This document shows positions 8,398-17,462 of a DNA stretch of 64,000 bases, in pieces. Numbering within the stretch: position 1 is the stretch's first letter; each line of letters opens with the position of its first letter. The translations under genes and the position numbers were made by a program. This DNA comes from Gottschalkia purinilytica (GTDB lineage: Bacteria > Bacillota > Clostridia > Tissierellales > Gottschalkiaceae). The DNA is taken from positions 1-64,000 of the forward strand of contig NZ_LGSS01000015.1 of assembly GCF_001190785.1 (NCBI RefSeq), in the 5' to 3' direction. The notes under the pieces are model-generated. The model did no database searches. It was not told the origin of the DNA and was given only the letters and a program-made list of their open reading frames with translations.

Positions 8398-8439
8398 TAT
8401 TATCAGCCTCCTTAATATATTTAAATATTTATTTTTTAG

Positions 8440-10149
8440 TTAATCCTCAACTTCTACTACTTCTTCTCCAAATATATCTATTACTTCTTCTATTAATTCC
8501 TTACTATTATCTTCAGATTTTATTTTTTCTTGCTGTACATTTACTATTTCACTTGCCATTATAAGTTTAAGTTCTATTTTAGAATTTAAGTAATCACTTA
8601 TTATTTTTTCTATTGACTCTTTGTTTTCTTTTTTATCTACAGCATCTTTATGAAATCCGAATCCTTCATCAAAAGCTATTGTAAGAACACCATTTTTTAG
8701 ATTAGCTGGCTTACCTTCCATTATAAGAGCATGAAGTCCTATCTTTTCTGTTTTTACTTTCTTTAAAATATTACTCCATTCTTTTGATACATAGTCAAAA
8801 GATATATCAGTATTAGGTATTCTAACATCTTCTTCGAGTTCATTATTATCTTGTTTAATATCATTCTGTGATACTTTTTCAGTTTTTTCTATTAGTTCTT
8901 CTTTTTCGTTATAACTTTTACCAGGTTGTCTTTCTTTAATACCTACATCTATATTATTAGTTTTACTAGTATTAACAGATACATTATTTATAAAATTACC
9001 ATTTTTAATTTTACTTTCTAAATCATCTATTCTTTTTAGGAGATCTTCTACAGTAGCTTCTGGTATTACATTTATCATTTTCATAATACTAACTTCTAGT
9101 ATTATTCTAGGCTGTGAAGACCATTTACTTTGTGTCTCTGCTTCTGATAATATGTTTAAATAACTTATTATAGTTCCTAAATTTATTTTATCAGATTGAG
9201 CCTTTAATTCTTCTACTATATCCATATTTTCGTTAATAGTGCTTTCAGTATTACTAGAGCTCTTTACAATCATTAAGTTCCTAAAGTGTAATATCAAATC
9301 TTTTATAAACTGGTTTATATCTTTTCCACTCTGAACTATATTATGAATATTATCTAATATATTATCTATGTTTTTCTCAATTATATTATTAGTAAGTTCG
9401 AATATTAATTCGTTATTAACAGCACCTAGTACAGATAACACATAATCGTAACTTACTTCTTTTGAAGAGAAAGATATACATTGATCTAGTATACTTAGTG
9501 CATCCCTCATAGCTCCATCTGAATTTCTTGCTATAAGATTTAAGGCCCTATCCTCTATAGTTATATCCAAATCTTCACATATCTTTTTCATATTTTCTAC
9601 TATATCATAAGACGTTATTCTTTTAAAATCAAATCTCTGACATCTTGATAATATAGTAGCTGGAAGCTTTTGAGGTTCTGTCGTAGCCAATATAAATACA
9701 AGATGCTTTGGTGGTTCTTCCAATGTTTTAAGGAGTGCATTAAAAGCACCTTTTGATAACATATGAACCTCGTCCACTATATAAACCTTGAGTTTACTTT
9801 TAGATGGTGGGTACTTGGAATTTTCTCTGAGCTCTCTTATATCTTCTACACTGTTATTAGAAGCTGCATCTATTTCAACTACATCCATTACAGTGTCACT
9901 TAATATACCTTTACATATTTCACATTCATTGCAAGGGTTACCATCTTTATTATTTACACAGTTAATAGCTCTTGAAAATATCTTTGCTGTAGAAGTCTTA
10001 CCAGTTCCCCTAATTCCAGAAAAAAGATATGCATGAGCCACGTTATTATTTAATATTTGATTTTTAAGCGTGGTTGTTATATGTTCCTGACCTAAAACAT
10101 CATCGAATACTTTAGGTCTGAACTTTCTATAAAGTGCTTGATAAGCCAT
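8440..10149 (-). CDS. dnaX: DNA polymerase III subunits gamma and tau
   Basis: This 569-residue clamp-loader ATPase has Walker A GIRGTGKTSTAK, a four-Cys zinc module (CVNNKDGNPCNECEICKG), Walker B VDEVHMLSKGAFNALLKTLEEPP, and sensor/arginine-finger region ATTEPQKLPATILSRCQRFD. Domain III oligomerisation follows (about 240-370), then a charged linker and a tau-like C-terminal domain (about 460-565). It loads the beta clamp and organises the replisome. The ATG at 10149 after AAAGGTGA is preferred over a TTG 15 bases earlier. Confidence 0.96.
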   Translation of the reverse strand: MAYQALYRKFRPKVFDDVLGQEHITTTLKNQILNNNVAHAYLFSGIRGTGKTSTAKIFSRAINCVNNKDGNPCNECEICKGILSDTVMDVVEIDAASNNSVEDIRELRENSKYPPSKSKLKVYIVDEVHMLSKGAFNALLKTLEEPPKHLVFILATTEPQKLPATILSRCQRFDFKRITSYDIVENMKKICEDLDITIEDRALNLIARNSDGAMRDALSILDQCISFSSKEVSYDYVLSVLGAVNNELIFELTNNIIEKNIDNILDNIHNIVQSGKDINQFIKDLILHFRNLMIVKSSSNTESTINENMDIVEELKAQSDKINLGTIISYLNILSEAETQSKWSSQPRIILEVSIMKMINVIPEATVEDLLKRIDDLESKIKNGNFINNVSVNTSKTNNIDVGIKERQPGKSYNEKEELIEKTEKVSQNDIKQDNNELEEDVRIPNTDISFDYVSKEWSNILKKVKTEKIGLHALIMEGKPANLKNGVLTIAFDEGFGFHKDAVDKKENKESIEKIISDYLNSKIELKLIMASEIVNVQQEKIKSEDNSKELIEEVIDIFGEEVVEVED

Positions 10150-10250
10150 GAAATCACCTTTCAAAAAGAGTCATAATATCTATATTATATCAAAATGTAT
10201 ATAGTTCTACCATATTATAGACTAAATCATAAAAATAAATCATGTATAAC

Positions 10251-10281
10251 AAAAAAGCTATGAATAATTCATAGCTTTTTT
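10251..10281. terminator. Terminator of the SRP RNA
   Basis: AAAAAAGCTATGAA (10251-10264) pairs perfectly with TTCATAGCTTTTTT (10268-10281). It works in both orientations and ends the leftward SRP RNA transcript. Confidence 0.8.
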
Positions 10282-10291
10282 AAAAATTTCA

Positions 10292-10560
10292 GCCATGCAC
10301 CTAGCTTCGACATGATCCCATAAGCGTTACCTAAATAGTTAACTCAAACCAGGCAACCCTACGGCACACAAGAAGTAACCACTTACCGCTGCTTCCTTCC
10401 GGATCTGACGGAGTTCATGGGCTCCTGTTGCGTAGGACCCGATCGTCAACGCCACTTGTCTAGGGCAGACCCTACAATAATCATGCCTCAGCTAGGAATT
10501 CAATCCTGCTATAGCGGATTGCAGGTTACAGGGCACCGCTACCTCCCCATCTAGCATGGC
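10292..10560 (-). ncRNA. ffs: Signal recognition particle RNA, large bacterial type
   Basis: The minus strand from 10560 reads GCCATGCTAG..GGGGAGGTAGCGGTGCC, with CTGTAACCTGCAATCCGC following, the conserved 5' Alu-like domain of Bacillus/Clostridium SRP RNA. Near 10400 it has the helix 8 core TCCGGAAGGAAGCAGC, and it ends with a GCATGGC arm that pairs with the 5' GCCATGC. About 269 bases fits the large Firmicute type. It works with Ffh to target membrane proteins. Confidence 0.95.
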
Positions 10561-10571
10561 AAACTTTATAC

Positions 10572-10664
10572 TGGCGGAGAAAGTGGGATTTGAACCCACG
10601 AGACGATGTTATCGCCTACTCGCGTTCCAGGCGAGCGCCTTCAGCCAGACTCAGCCATCTCTCC
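10572..10664 (-). tRNA. tRNA-Ser (anticodon GGA)
   Basis: The minus strand gives a 93-base tRNA with acceptor GGAGAGA/TTTCTCC, anticodon stem CTCGC/GCGAG around loop CTGGAAC (anticodon GGA), a long variable arm (class II), T-loop GGTTCAAATCC, discriminator G and encoded CCA. It decodes UCC and UCU. It sits 11 bases upstream of the SRP RNA and is probably cotranscribed with it. Confidence 0.96.
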
Positions 10665-10787
10665 GTGTTTTTTATAGTCAATAGTGCTTTTTTTATAATA
10701 TATAGTCAATTAGATTTTCATTATAACTCAAAAGTAGACATGTGTCAATGTGTACAAACCATCTAATTTTTTCCTAATAACTCTAAA

Positions 10788-11258
10788 TCATCCTCTTAAA
10801 GTAGCTTTAACTCTATTTTTGTTTAAAATAATATTTATAGCATCCTCTATAGAGTTAACGACTATATCTGAACTAAATAAAAGTTGACCACAACATCCTT
10901 CTTCTCCTATTACAGCTATAGATATTGCTGATTCTTTAGCCATTTGTATATCATTAAATCCATTTCCTACACATATTGTCTTATCCTTATTTAGACCTAT
11001 AACTATATTACGTTTTGATTCACCAGCTTTATCACTTGGAAAAGTCATAACATTAATACCTAGACTTTCACACTCTTTTGTTACTGTACCATATGTATCA
11101 GCTGTTAATATATGTACCTTAACGTAGTTCTTTAATTTTAATATTAACTCTTTAATTTCTTCTCTAACTTTTCCATCTACAGCTATTGTTCCATTATAGT
11201 CAAATACTATGTTTTCTATTTCTATATCTTTTCTACCTGGTATATTATACTTTAACAT
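10788..11258 (-). CDS. HAD-family hydrolase, soluble P-type-ATPase-like
   Basis: This 156-residue minimal HAD protein without a cap has motif I VFDYNGTIA (Asp-x-Asn instead of the usual Asp-x-Asp), motif II ILTAD and motif IV GNGFNDIQMAKES, as in the phosphatase domain of P-type ATPases. It probably dephosphorylates a small phospho-compound. It follows the Pst-like genes after 18 bases with its own AAGGAGG site, so it is likely their last operon member. Its substrate cannot be told; the Asn in motif I may affect activity. Confidence 0.75.
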   Translation of the reverse strand: MLKYNIPGRKDIEIENIVFDYNGTIAVDGKVREEIKELILKLKNYVKVHILTADTYGTVTKECESLGINVMTFPSDKAGESKRNIVIGLNKDKTICVGNGFNDIQMAKESAISIAVIGEEGCCGQLLFSSDIVVNSIEDAINIILNKNRVKATLRG

Positions 11259-11276
11259 AAAAATCCTCCTTATACT

Positions 11277-12020
11277 TTAACCATATATTCCTTCTATATA
11301 TTCTTTAGTTCTTTTATCTCTAGGATTTTCAAATATTTCTTTAGTTGTTCCAAATTCTATTAGCTCTCCATTTAGCATAAAAGCTGTATAGTCTGATATT
11401 CTCTTGGCTTGAGATAGATTATGTGTGACAATTACTATAGTATATCTTTCAGATAAATTTGTTAGCATCGTTTCAATATTTTCAGTATTTTTAATATCTA
11501 GTGCTGAGCAGGGCTCATCTAAAAGTATAACCTCAGGTTCTACTGTAAGTGTTCTAGCAATACATAATCTTTGTTGCTGACCTCCTGATAGATTAAGAGC
11601 TGACATATTCATGTCTTCGTGTATCTCATCATAAAGATTACATATTTTTAGCTTATCTTTTGCTATTTTATCTAAAGTAGCTTTATCTTTTATTCCATAA
11701 TATATAGGTGCATAAGTTAGATTCTTATATATAGATAATGGAAAAGGAGTAGGTTTCTGAAAAACTATTCCTACCTTTTTTCTTAATTCCTCTTTAGGAA
11801 TATCTAATATATCTTTTTCATTAAATTTAACTTCTCCTTCTATTTTTCCACCTAAATTTTCTATCATAAGATTTAAAGATAAAAGTAAAGTAGATTTTCC
11901 ACATCCAGATGGTCCTATTATAGATGTAATCTTATGTTTATGAATATTCATACTTATCTCTTTCAATATATTCTTTTTTTCATAATATACAGATAATTTT
12001 TCTATAGTTAATATACTCAT
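11277..12020 (-). CDS. pstB: Phosphate-type ABC transporter ATP-binding protein (PstB-like)
   Basis: This 247-residue ABC ATPase has Walker A GPSGCGKST, Q-loop VFQKPTPFPLSIYKN (typical of PstB), signature LSGGQQQRLCIAR, Walker B VILLDEPCSALD and H-loop VIVTHNLSQAKRISD. It energises uptake through the two membrane proteins encoded just upstream. PstB is the best call given the neighbours, which have the order binding protein, PstC, PstA, PstB, HAD. There is no phoU in the window. Confidence 0.82.
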   Translation of the reverse strand: MSILTIEKLSVYYEKKNILKEISMNIHKHKITSIIGPSGCGKSTLLLSLNLMIENLGGKIEGEVKFNEKDILDIPKEELRKKVGIVFQKPTPFPLSIYKNLTYAPIYYGIKDKATLDKIAKDKLKICNLYDEIHEDMNMSALNLSGGQQQRLCIARTLTVEPEVILLDEPCSALDIKNTENIETMLTNLSERYTIVIVTHNLSQAKRISDYTAFMLNGELIEFGTTKEIFENPRDKRTKEYIEGIYG

Positions 12021-12058
12021 AATTAGCTATCATTCCTTTATTTTTTATATTCACTATT

Positions 12059-12892
12059 TTATTTACTGCTTCTTCTTGAAACAATAAATATAGATAAAAA
12101 GTTTATTAATAAAAGTAATATAATCATTATAAGTGATGTTCCATAAGCATTTTTTAACGATAAACTTTCATTCACAAGTATATATAGGTGAAAAGGTAGA
12201 GCCATCACAGGAGAAAAAATTGAATTAGGCACTGGTGCAGATATTACTGCTCCAGTAAGTATTATAGGAGCTGTAGCCCCTATAGCCAATCCACCTGCTA
12301 GTAATACACAAGAAACTATTTCACTTTTACATAGAGGTAATACTAACTTTAAAATAGTATACTCTTTAGATACTCCCAAAGCATAAGATGAACTGATAAT
12401 GTTACTATCAGTTTCTTGTAATATCTTTTCTATCCTTACTTCAATAAAAGGAAATATCATAATACCTAAGGTTATTCCTGCTGATAAAACAGATCTTCCA
12501 AAGTCTAAGTAAAGGACTAATAATGTATATCCAAATAGGCCTAACACTATGGAAGGTATTCCAGATATACATTGTACTATCATACAAATAAAGCTTTTTC
12601 TTTTTTCATTTTTACAATAAAAAGTATTATATATTGCTGTTGATATTCCTAAAATAGAAGCAAATAAAGATGCAAATATAGTTAAAATAATGCTTCCAAC
12701 AATAGCTGGAAATATTCCTCCTTCAGCACCTATTGGTATGCCTTTTGGACTATTAAATATAAAGTCCAAACTAATAGCCTCAAATCCATTTTTAAATATG
12801 TATCCTAAAATATATAACACTAAGAAAGTAGAACTAACTATACTTACACCAAGCCATATTCTAATTAATAAATCCTTCTTTTTCTCTCTCAT
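12059..12892 (-). CDS. pstA: Phosphate-type ABC transporter permease (PstA-like)
   Basis: This 277-residue protein has six predicted membrane helices, an N-terminal GAEGGIFPAIVGSIILTIFA segment characteristic of PstA and the inner-membrane EAA-like loop SSSYALGVSKEYTILKLVLP. It pairs with the PstC-like protein encoded 18 bases upstream. Specificity for phosphate is inferred from family resemblance only. Confidence 0.82.
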   Translation of the reverse strand: MREKKKDLLIRIWLGVSIVSSTFLVLYILGYIFKNGFEAISLDFIFNSPKGIPIGAEGGIFPAIVGSIILTIFASLFASILGISTAIYNTFYCKNEKRKSFICMIVQCISGIPSIVLGLFGYTLLVLYLDFGRSVLSAGITLGIMIFPFIEVRIEKILQETDSNIISSSYALGVSKEYTILKLVLPLCKSEIVSCVLLAGGLAIGATAPIILTGAVISAPVPNSIFSPVMALPFHLYILVNESLSLKNAYGTSLIMIILLLLINFLSIFIVSRRSSK

Positions 12893-12910
12893 AGAACCCC
12901 ATCCTATAAA

Positions 12911-13774
12911 TTAATAACCTATAGATTTTTTAATATAATGTAGTGCAATATTTATAATTAAAATTAAAACCATGAGAACAAATCCTGATGCAAAAAGTGC
13001 ATGGTAATGCATACTTCCTACTTCTGTCATCCCCATTTCTAGTGCAATTAATGAAGGTATAGTTTGACATTTTCCTAATAACCTTGGCATTATAGGTGAG
13101 TTACCTATAACCATCATAACAGCCATAGTTTCTCCCATAGCCCTGCCTAATGCAAGTACTACTCCTGCTAATATACTCCTTCTACATTCCTTTAAAACTA
13201 TTTTCCTAATCATGTAAGCTTTAGATACTCCTAGAGCATTTGAAGAAATTAAGTATTTATCATATATTCTTTCTATTGATTCATCACATATAGAAATTAT
13301 ATAAGGTAATATCATTATAGATAATAGTATTCCTCCTGTTAAAACACTCTCACCAGATGATAACGATAATTTCGTTTCAAATAGTTTAACTAAAACAACT
13401 AGTCCAATAAACCCATAAACTACAGAAGGAATTCCTGCTAATACCTCTACAAGTAATCTTATATATCTTTTTTTATTCTTATTTAAATAAGTAGACAAAA
13501 ATAGTGCACTACCGATTCCTATAGGTAGTGCGATTAAAGTAGCTATAAAAGCAACATAAAGAGTAGATAGTATCATAGGTAATATAGAAAACTTAGGTTC
13601 TTGAAGAGTAGGAGCCCATGATTTACCCAATAAAAATTTTGCTATAGAGTGATTTTTAAAAAACGTAAAGCTTTCTTTAAATATGAAAAAAATTATGAAA
13701 CCAAGTAGTAATATAGATATAAAAGTTAAAGTCTTTATTGTAATTATGAATATTCTCTCTTGTATTTTTCTCAT
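12911..13774 (-). CDS. pstC: Phosphate-type ABC transporter permease (PstC-like)
   Basis: This 287-residue permease with six predicted helices has the PstC-like segments LLGKSWAPT near residue 45, PIGIGSALFLSTY, GIPSVVYGFIGLVVLV and the EAA loop SSNALGVSKAYMIRKIVLKEC, then GRAMGETMAVMMVIGNSP, a strongly conserved PstC motif. It forms the channel with PstA. It lies between the binding protein and PstA genes. Confidence 0.85.
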   Translation of the reverse strand: MRKIQERIFIITIKTLTFISILLLGFIIFFIFKESFTFFKNHSIAKFLLGKSWAPTLQEPKFSILPMILSTLYVAFIATLIALPIGIGSALFLSTYLNKNKKRYIRLLVEVLAGIPSVVYGFIGLVVLVKLFETKLSLSSGESVLTGGILLSIMILPYIISICDESIERIYDKYLISSNALGVSKAYMIRKIVLKECRRSILAGVVLALGRAMGETMAVMMVIGNSPIMPRLLGKCQTIPSLIALEMGMTEVGSMHYHALFASGFVLMVLILIINIALHYIKKSIGY

Positions 13775-13813
13775 TTTATCACCTTAAAAAGTTCAGAGGA
13801 TAGCCTTCTGAAC

Positions 13814-14752
13814 CTATTTTACTGGAACAAATCCCATTTCTTCTATAATCTTTAATCCTTCTTCTGACATAACTGTATCTATAAAATGTTGTTGTGTTGG
13901 TGTAAGTTCTCCTTTTTTAACTACAATAAGAGGTCTGGATATTATATATGATCCATCTAAAATGCTTTCTTTAGTAGGCTCAACTCCATCTACTTTTAAT
14001 GGTATTAATTTACCTTCATTCTGATTAACCATACCAAAAGAAGCATATCCCATAGTATTTTTATTTTCCATAATTTTAGAAACTAATGCTCCCATTGAAG
14101 GTGACTGAATAGCATCTTGTCTTACTTGAGTATCTCCCATTATATTCTTTTGGAATACTTCATGGGCACCTCCACTTAAGTCCCTAGTCACTACAACTAT
14201 TTCTGTATGTGGAAGAGACTTGTCCACTTCGTCCCAATATTTATACTCACCTGCAAATATTTTTTTTATTTCATCTTTACTAAGATCATTTTTAACTTTA
14301 TGTAAAGGATTTTCTGGATTTACAGCTATAGTTAATGCATCTATTCCTATTTTTACTTCTTTTATATCTTTTATTTTTTTCTTTTCTTCTTCCTTTATTT
14401 CTCTAGCAACCATACCAAAATCGCTAGTTCCATCTATAACAGCTTTAATTCCTGCACCTGATCCTCCTGCTGATACATATATAGCTATATTTTCTTCTGG
14501 AAATTTATCATCTACTTTATTCCAAGTTGTATTATCTTCTATAAAATCTGTAGATATAGCAGATATAACTGGTGCAAGTGTTGACGATCCATTAAATGTT
14601 ATACTTGGTTCAAACTTTTTCACATCTTCTGAGCTAGTTTGTACATTATCTTTAGCTTCATTAGACTGATCCTTATTATCCTTACTACATCCAGTTAAAA
14701 CTAAACTTAAGCTTAAAAAAACTGAAATAAAAATGCTAAAAAACCTTTTCAT
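13814..14752 (-). CDS. pstS: Phosphate-type solute-binding lipoprotein (PstS-like)
   Basis: The signal peptide ends in a lipobox (LVLTGC, Cys at residue 22), so the protein is anchored outside the membrane. Binding segments are GSSTLAPV, SAGGSGAGIKAVIDGTSDFGM and TRDLSGGAHEVF; the last differs from the usual R-x-x-GSGT of PstS, so the anion could be phosphate or a look-alike. It is the first gene of the operon. The gene symbol is by analogy with its neighbours. Confidence 0.75.
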   Translation of the reverse strand: MKRFFSIFISVFLSLSLVLTGCSKDNKDQSNEAKDNVQTSSEDVKKFEPSITFNGSSTLAPVISAISTDFIEDNTTWNKVDDKFPEENIAIYVSAGGSGAGIKAVIDGTSDFGMVAREIKEEEKKKIKDIKEVKIGIDALTIAVNPENPLHKVKNDLSKDEIKKIFAGEYKYWDEVDKSLPHTEIVVVTRDLSGGAHEVFQKNIMGDTQVRQDAIQSPSMGALVSKIMENKNTMGYASFGMVNQNEGKLIPLKVDGVEPTKESILDGSYIISRPLIVVKKGELTPTQQHFIDTVMSEEGLKIIEEMGFVPVK

Positions 14753-14902
14753 AATATTATCACCCCACTATTGTTATATATCAATTCTATATTATCAAAT
14801 AAATTATAAAATTTGACAAAGTTTTCTATTAATAGATATTTTCTATACAATGTATCATATGTATAGGTTTTCTTGTTATATGAATATACAAAAAATAAAA
14901 AA

Positions 14903-14933
14903 GGATAAATCCTTCTATGGTTTGGATCTATCC
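14903..14933 (-). terminator. Terminator of the 80-residue-protein gene
   Basis: GGATAAATCC (14903-14912) pairs with GGATCTATCC (14924-14933) with one mismatch. A T6-A-T6-like run follows on the minus strand. It separates the small gene at 15036 from the Pst-like operon. Confidence 0.7.
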
Positions 14934-15035
14934 TCACTTATCTCTAAACTTTATCATTTGTATTCACTAAGTAAATTTATTATGTTTTTCTTTTTGTTTA
15001 TTATGAACCTTTATCTTTAGTTATGTTTAACCTTT

Positions 15036-15266
15036 TTAACTTATTTTATTAATTATCTCTTCTATCTTCTCTACTATTTCGTTCTTATTTCTTTTGTCTC
15101 CATAAAGAACTGCTTTTGCATCAACTATTAAATCTCTAGTTTTGCTATCAGCGTTTGGTATAGAATCCATAGCTGATACTAAATTATTGATACTTTCCTT
15201 ACTATTATCTTCTTTGAACTCTTGTAAATAAGATCTTAAAGTATTTTGTGCACTATTATTATCCAT
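15036..15266 (-). CDS. Small soluble alpha-helical protein, unknown
   Basis: This is a 76-residue protein from ATG 15266 (AGGAGG 12 bases upstream; a TTG at 15278 would sit directly on the ribosome site). It is acidic and helical, beginning MDNNSAQNTLRSYLQEFKED and ending in EIVEKIEEIINKIS. No family is recognised and there is no membrane segment. It has its own terminator, so it is a single-gene unit. Confidence 0.65.
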   Translation of the reverse strand: MDNNSAQNTLRSYLQEFKEDNSKESINNLVSAMDSIPNADSKTRDLIVDAKAVLYGDKRNKNEIVEKIEEIINKIS

Positions 15267-15637
15267 ATTAAATAACAACCTCCTATGTATTTTACTATCT
15301 TTCTAAATAAATCTTTCCCATAATAGAGGTTTATTATTCCAACAAAGTAAAACTTAATTAATTTAAAAATTATTATCTATTAAATAAATTTTGTTAATAG
15401 ATTTATCACTATATTAAGTAAACTACATATTATATTTATATACTTGCTACTATTGTATGTACTCCTACCAGTGTTAATATATAGATTATTTATAAAAATC
15501 CTATCAATATAATCTATATAAAAAGAATACTTTTCTTAGAGCAAGTTAATAATCTTATTATAAGATATAGACGCTTAAAGTTTATACAAAAGCGTTGTAT
15601 CACCTCAAAACTCAGAGATATATCTCTGAGTTCTTTT
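15267..15637. other. Gene-free stretch upstream of the small helical protein
   Basis: This 371-base AT-rich region holds the promoter of the leftward gene at 15266 and, at its right end, the palindromic terminator after the dipeptidase gene. No other structure or ORF is seen. Confidence 0.4.
15609..15632. terminator. Perfect 24-bp palindrome, terminator
   Basis: AACTCAGAGATA/TATCTCTGAGTT lies 5 bases downstream of the dipeptidase stop codon on the minus strand. The T-run is on the plus-strand side, and A-rich sequence flanks the minus side, so it is probably a bidirectional hairpin. Confidence 0.6.
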
Positions 15638-16615
15638 TTATTTTAGTATGGTTTTTATAACTCTAAAAAAGTTTTTATAGCTTATCTTTTCAATATCTTC
15701 TGTTGTGTACCCTCTTCTTATTAATTCATTTATTATATTTCCCACTTGTGAAGCATCTTCTACTCCTATTGTATTTATTTCAGTAGGATTTTTTGAAAAC
15801 TCTCCTGAACTATCGTCTTCTAAATATTCACAAAAGTCAAATCCAAATGCAACACTATCTATTCCAATAGTATCAACCATATGATCTATATGGTTGATTA
15901 GGTATTTTAAATTTTGCTTATTTTTATCTTCATGAACAAATTCTCTATATACATTTAATCCCACTATTCCTTTTCTTTTTCCTATAGCTCTTAGTTGTCT
16001 ATCTGTAATATTCCTTGGCACGTTACAAAGTGTTTTGCAATTTGAATGAGATGCAATGAACGGTTTACTTGTATTTTCATATATATCCCAAAATGTTTTT
16101 TCATTTGCATGAGATACATCTATTATCATACCTAACCTTTCCATTTTTCTTATGACATTTATACCATGCTTGGTAAGACCTCTATTAGGATCTCCGTCTA
16201 TACCTGTTGCTAACTCATTTTCTTCATTCCATGTAAGAGATGCATGCCTAGCTCCTAACATATAAAGAGTATCTATTAAGTCTACATTTTTTCCTATATA
16301 ACTGAGTCCTTCAAGTCCTATAATTACAGTCATCTTTCCTTGTCTAATTCCTTTATCTAGATCACAACCTTGTTTTACTATGTGAATTAAATCTTGATTT
16401 TCCATGATTTCTGTAGACATGTTTTCTATCATATGTATAACTCTATTTTTAGTATTCTCATTGTAGGGAGGCTCTGGCCATACTATAAATATACCTCCAT
16501 TTATATTTCCTTTTTTAAATCTCTCTAAATGCATACTTTTGAAAATATCCTTAAATCCTTTTTTTCTTTTTACATTAACATCTGTCCATATATCAGCATG
16601 ACCATCAAATATCAT
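15638..16615 (-). CDS. Membrane dipeptidase family protein (peptidase M19)
   Basis: This 325-residue M19 protein starts MIFDGHADIWTDV (metal ligands H-x-D), and has VIIGLEGLSYIG (bridging Glu), IDVSHANEKTFWDI, IASHSNCKTLCNVPRNITDRQLRAI and FGFDFCEY (catalytic Asp). It would hydrolyse dipeptides with a binuclear zinc centre in the cytoplasm. The ATG at 16615, 6 bases after AGGAGGG, is preferred to an earlier ATG with no site. It stands alone next to an amino acid ABC transporter, which may fit peptide and amino acid use. Confidence 0.88.
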   Translation of the reverse strand: MIFDGHADIWTDVNVKRKKGFKDIFKSMHLERFKKGNINGGIFIVWPEPPYNENTKNRVIHMIENMSTEIMENQDLIHIVKQGCDLDKGIRQGKMTVIIGLEGLSYIGKNVDLIDTLYMLGARHASLTWNEENELATGIDGDPNRGLTKHGINVIRKMERLGMIIDVSHANEKTFWDIYENTSKPFIASHSNCKTLCNVPRNITDRQLRAIGKRKGIVGLNVYREFVHEDKNKQNLKYLINHIDHMVDTIGIDSVAFGFDFCEYLEDDSSGEFSKNPTEINTIGVEDASQVGNIINELIRRGYTTEDIEKISYKNFFRVIKTILK

Positions 16616-16686
16616 GTTATGCCCTCCTATCAATTCATATTTATATAATATTATATATAAATGTAGGTATATATATCATAAAAAAA

Positions 16687-16715
16687 GAAGATACATAAAA
16701 TAAATCTGTATCTTC
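16687..16715 (-). terminator. Terminator of the amino acid ABC operon
   Basis: GAAGATACA (16687-16695) pairs with TGTATCTTC (16707-16715). On the minus strand it is followed by seven T. Confidence 0.75.
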
Positions 16716-16742
16716 GTATCTTTTTTTAAGTTAATATATTTT

Positions 16743-17462
16743 TTATAAAGCAATCATCTTTATAAATTGCTTTACTCTTTCATTATCCGTTTCCATTAAT
16801 TCTTTAGGACTTCCATCAAAAGATATCTTACCATTTTCAAGGAAAATTACCCTATTTGAAAAATTAGTAACCATATTGATCTGATGTGTAACTATTACCA
16901 TTGTAAACCCTTCTTTAGCTAGTGATTTCATGGTGTTAAAAACTTCATATGCAAGCTCTGGATCTAAAGATGATGTTGGTTCATCAAATAATATAACTTC
17001 AGGCTCCATAGATAAGGCTCTAGCAATAGCTACTCTTTGTTGTTGCCCTCCAGAAAGATTTTTAGGATATTCATTTATCTTGTCTTCTAATTTTACTTTC
17101 TTTAAAAGACTCATAGCCAACTCTTTTGCTTCATCAGTATTCATTTTCCTTATAACTTTACAAGGATTAACTATGTTTTCTAGAACTGTATAGTGAGGAA
17201 ATAAGTTAAAATCTTGAAATACCATTCCTACTTTTCCTATGACAGATCTAGAATCACCTACAACTTTTTTATCTACAATAATTTCTCCATTTTTTATTTT
17301 TTCAAGTCCATTTATACATCTTATTAAAGTACTCTTACCAGAACCACTTGAACCAATAATAGAAACAATTTCACCTTTAAAAATATCAAAAGAAATTCCT
17401 TTTAAAACTTCAGTTTTATTATAATCTTTATATATATTTCTAACTTGAACTATTGGCTCCAT
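16743..17462 (-). CDS. Polar amino acid ABC transporter ATP-binding protein
   Basis: This 239-residue ATPase of the GlnQ/HisP type has Walker A GSSGSGKST, Q-loop MVFQDFNLFPHYTVLEN, signature LSGGQQQRVAIARAL, Walker B VILFDEPTSSLDPE and H-loop VIVTHQINMV. It overlaps the permease gene by 13 bases and has an AGGAG site inside it. It is the third gene of binding protein, permease, ATPase. The exact amino acid is not evident. Confidence 0.9.
   Translation of the reverse strand: MEPIVQVRNIYKDYNKTEVLKGISFDIFKGEIVSIIGSSGSGKSTLIRCINGLEKIKNGEIIVDKKVVGDSRSVIGKVGMVFQDFNLFPHYTVLENIVNPCKVIRKMNTDEAKELAMSLLKKVKLEDKINEYPKNLSGGQQQRVAIARALSMEPEVILFDEPTSSLDPELAYEVFNTMKSLAKEGFTMVIVTHQINMVTNFSNRVIFLENGKISFDGSPKELMETDNERVKQFIKMIAL

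Noticed and set aside
8440-10149. Programmed frameshift in dnaX making a short gamma subunit
   Set aside because: No slippery A-AAA-AAG with a following stem was seen at a suitable place.
14749-14937. 62-codon minus-strand ORF upstream of the Pst-like binding protein
   Set aside because: It crosses a terminator hairpin and overlaps the start of the lipoprotein gene; no ribosome site or protein-like pattern.
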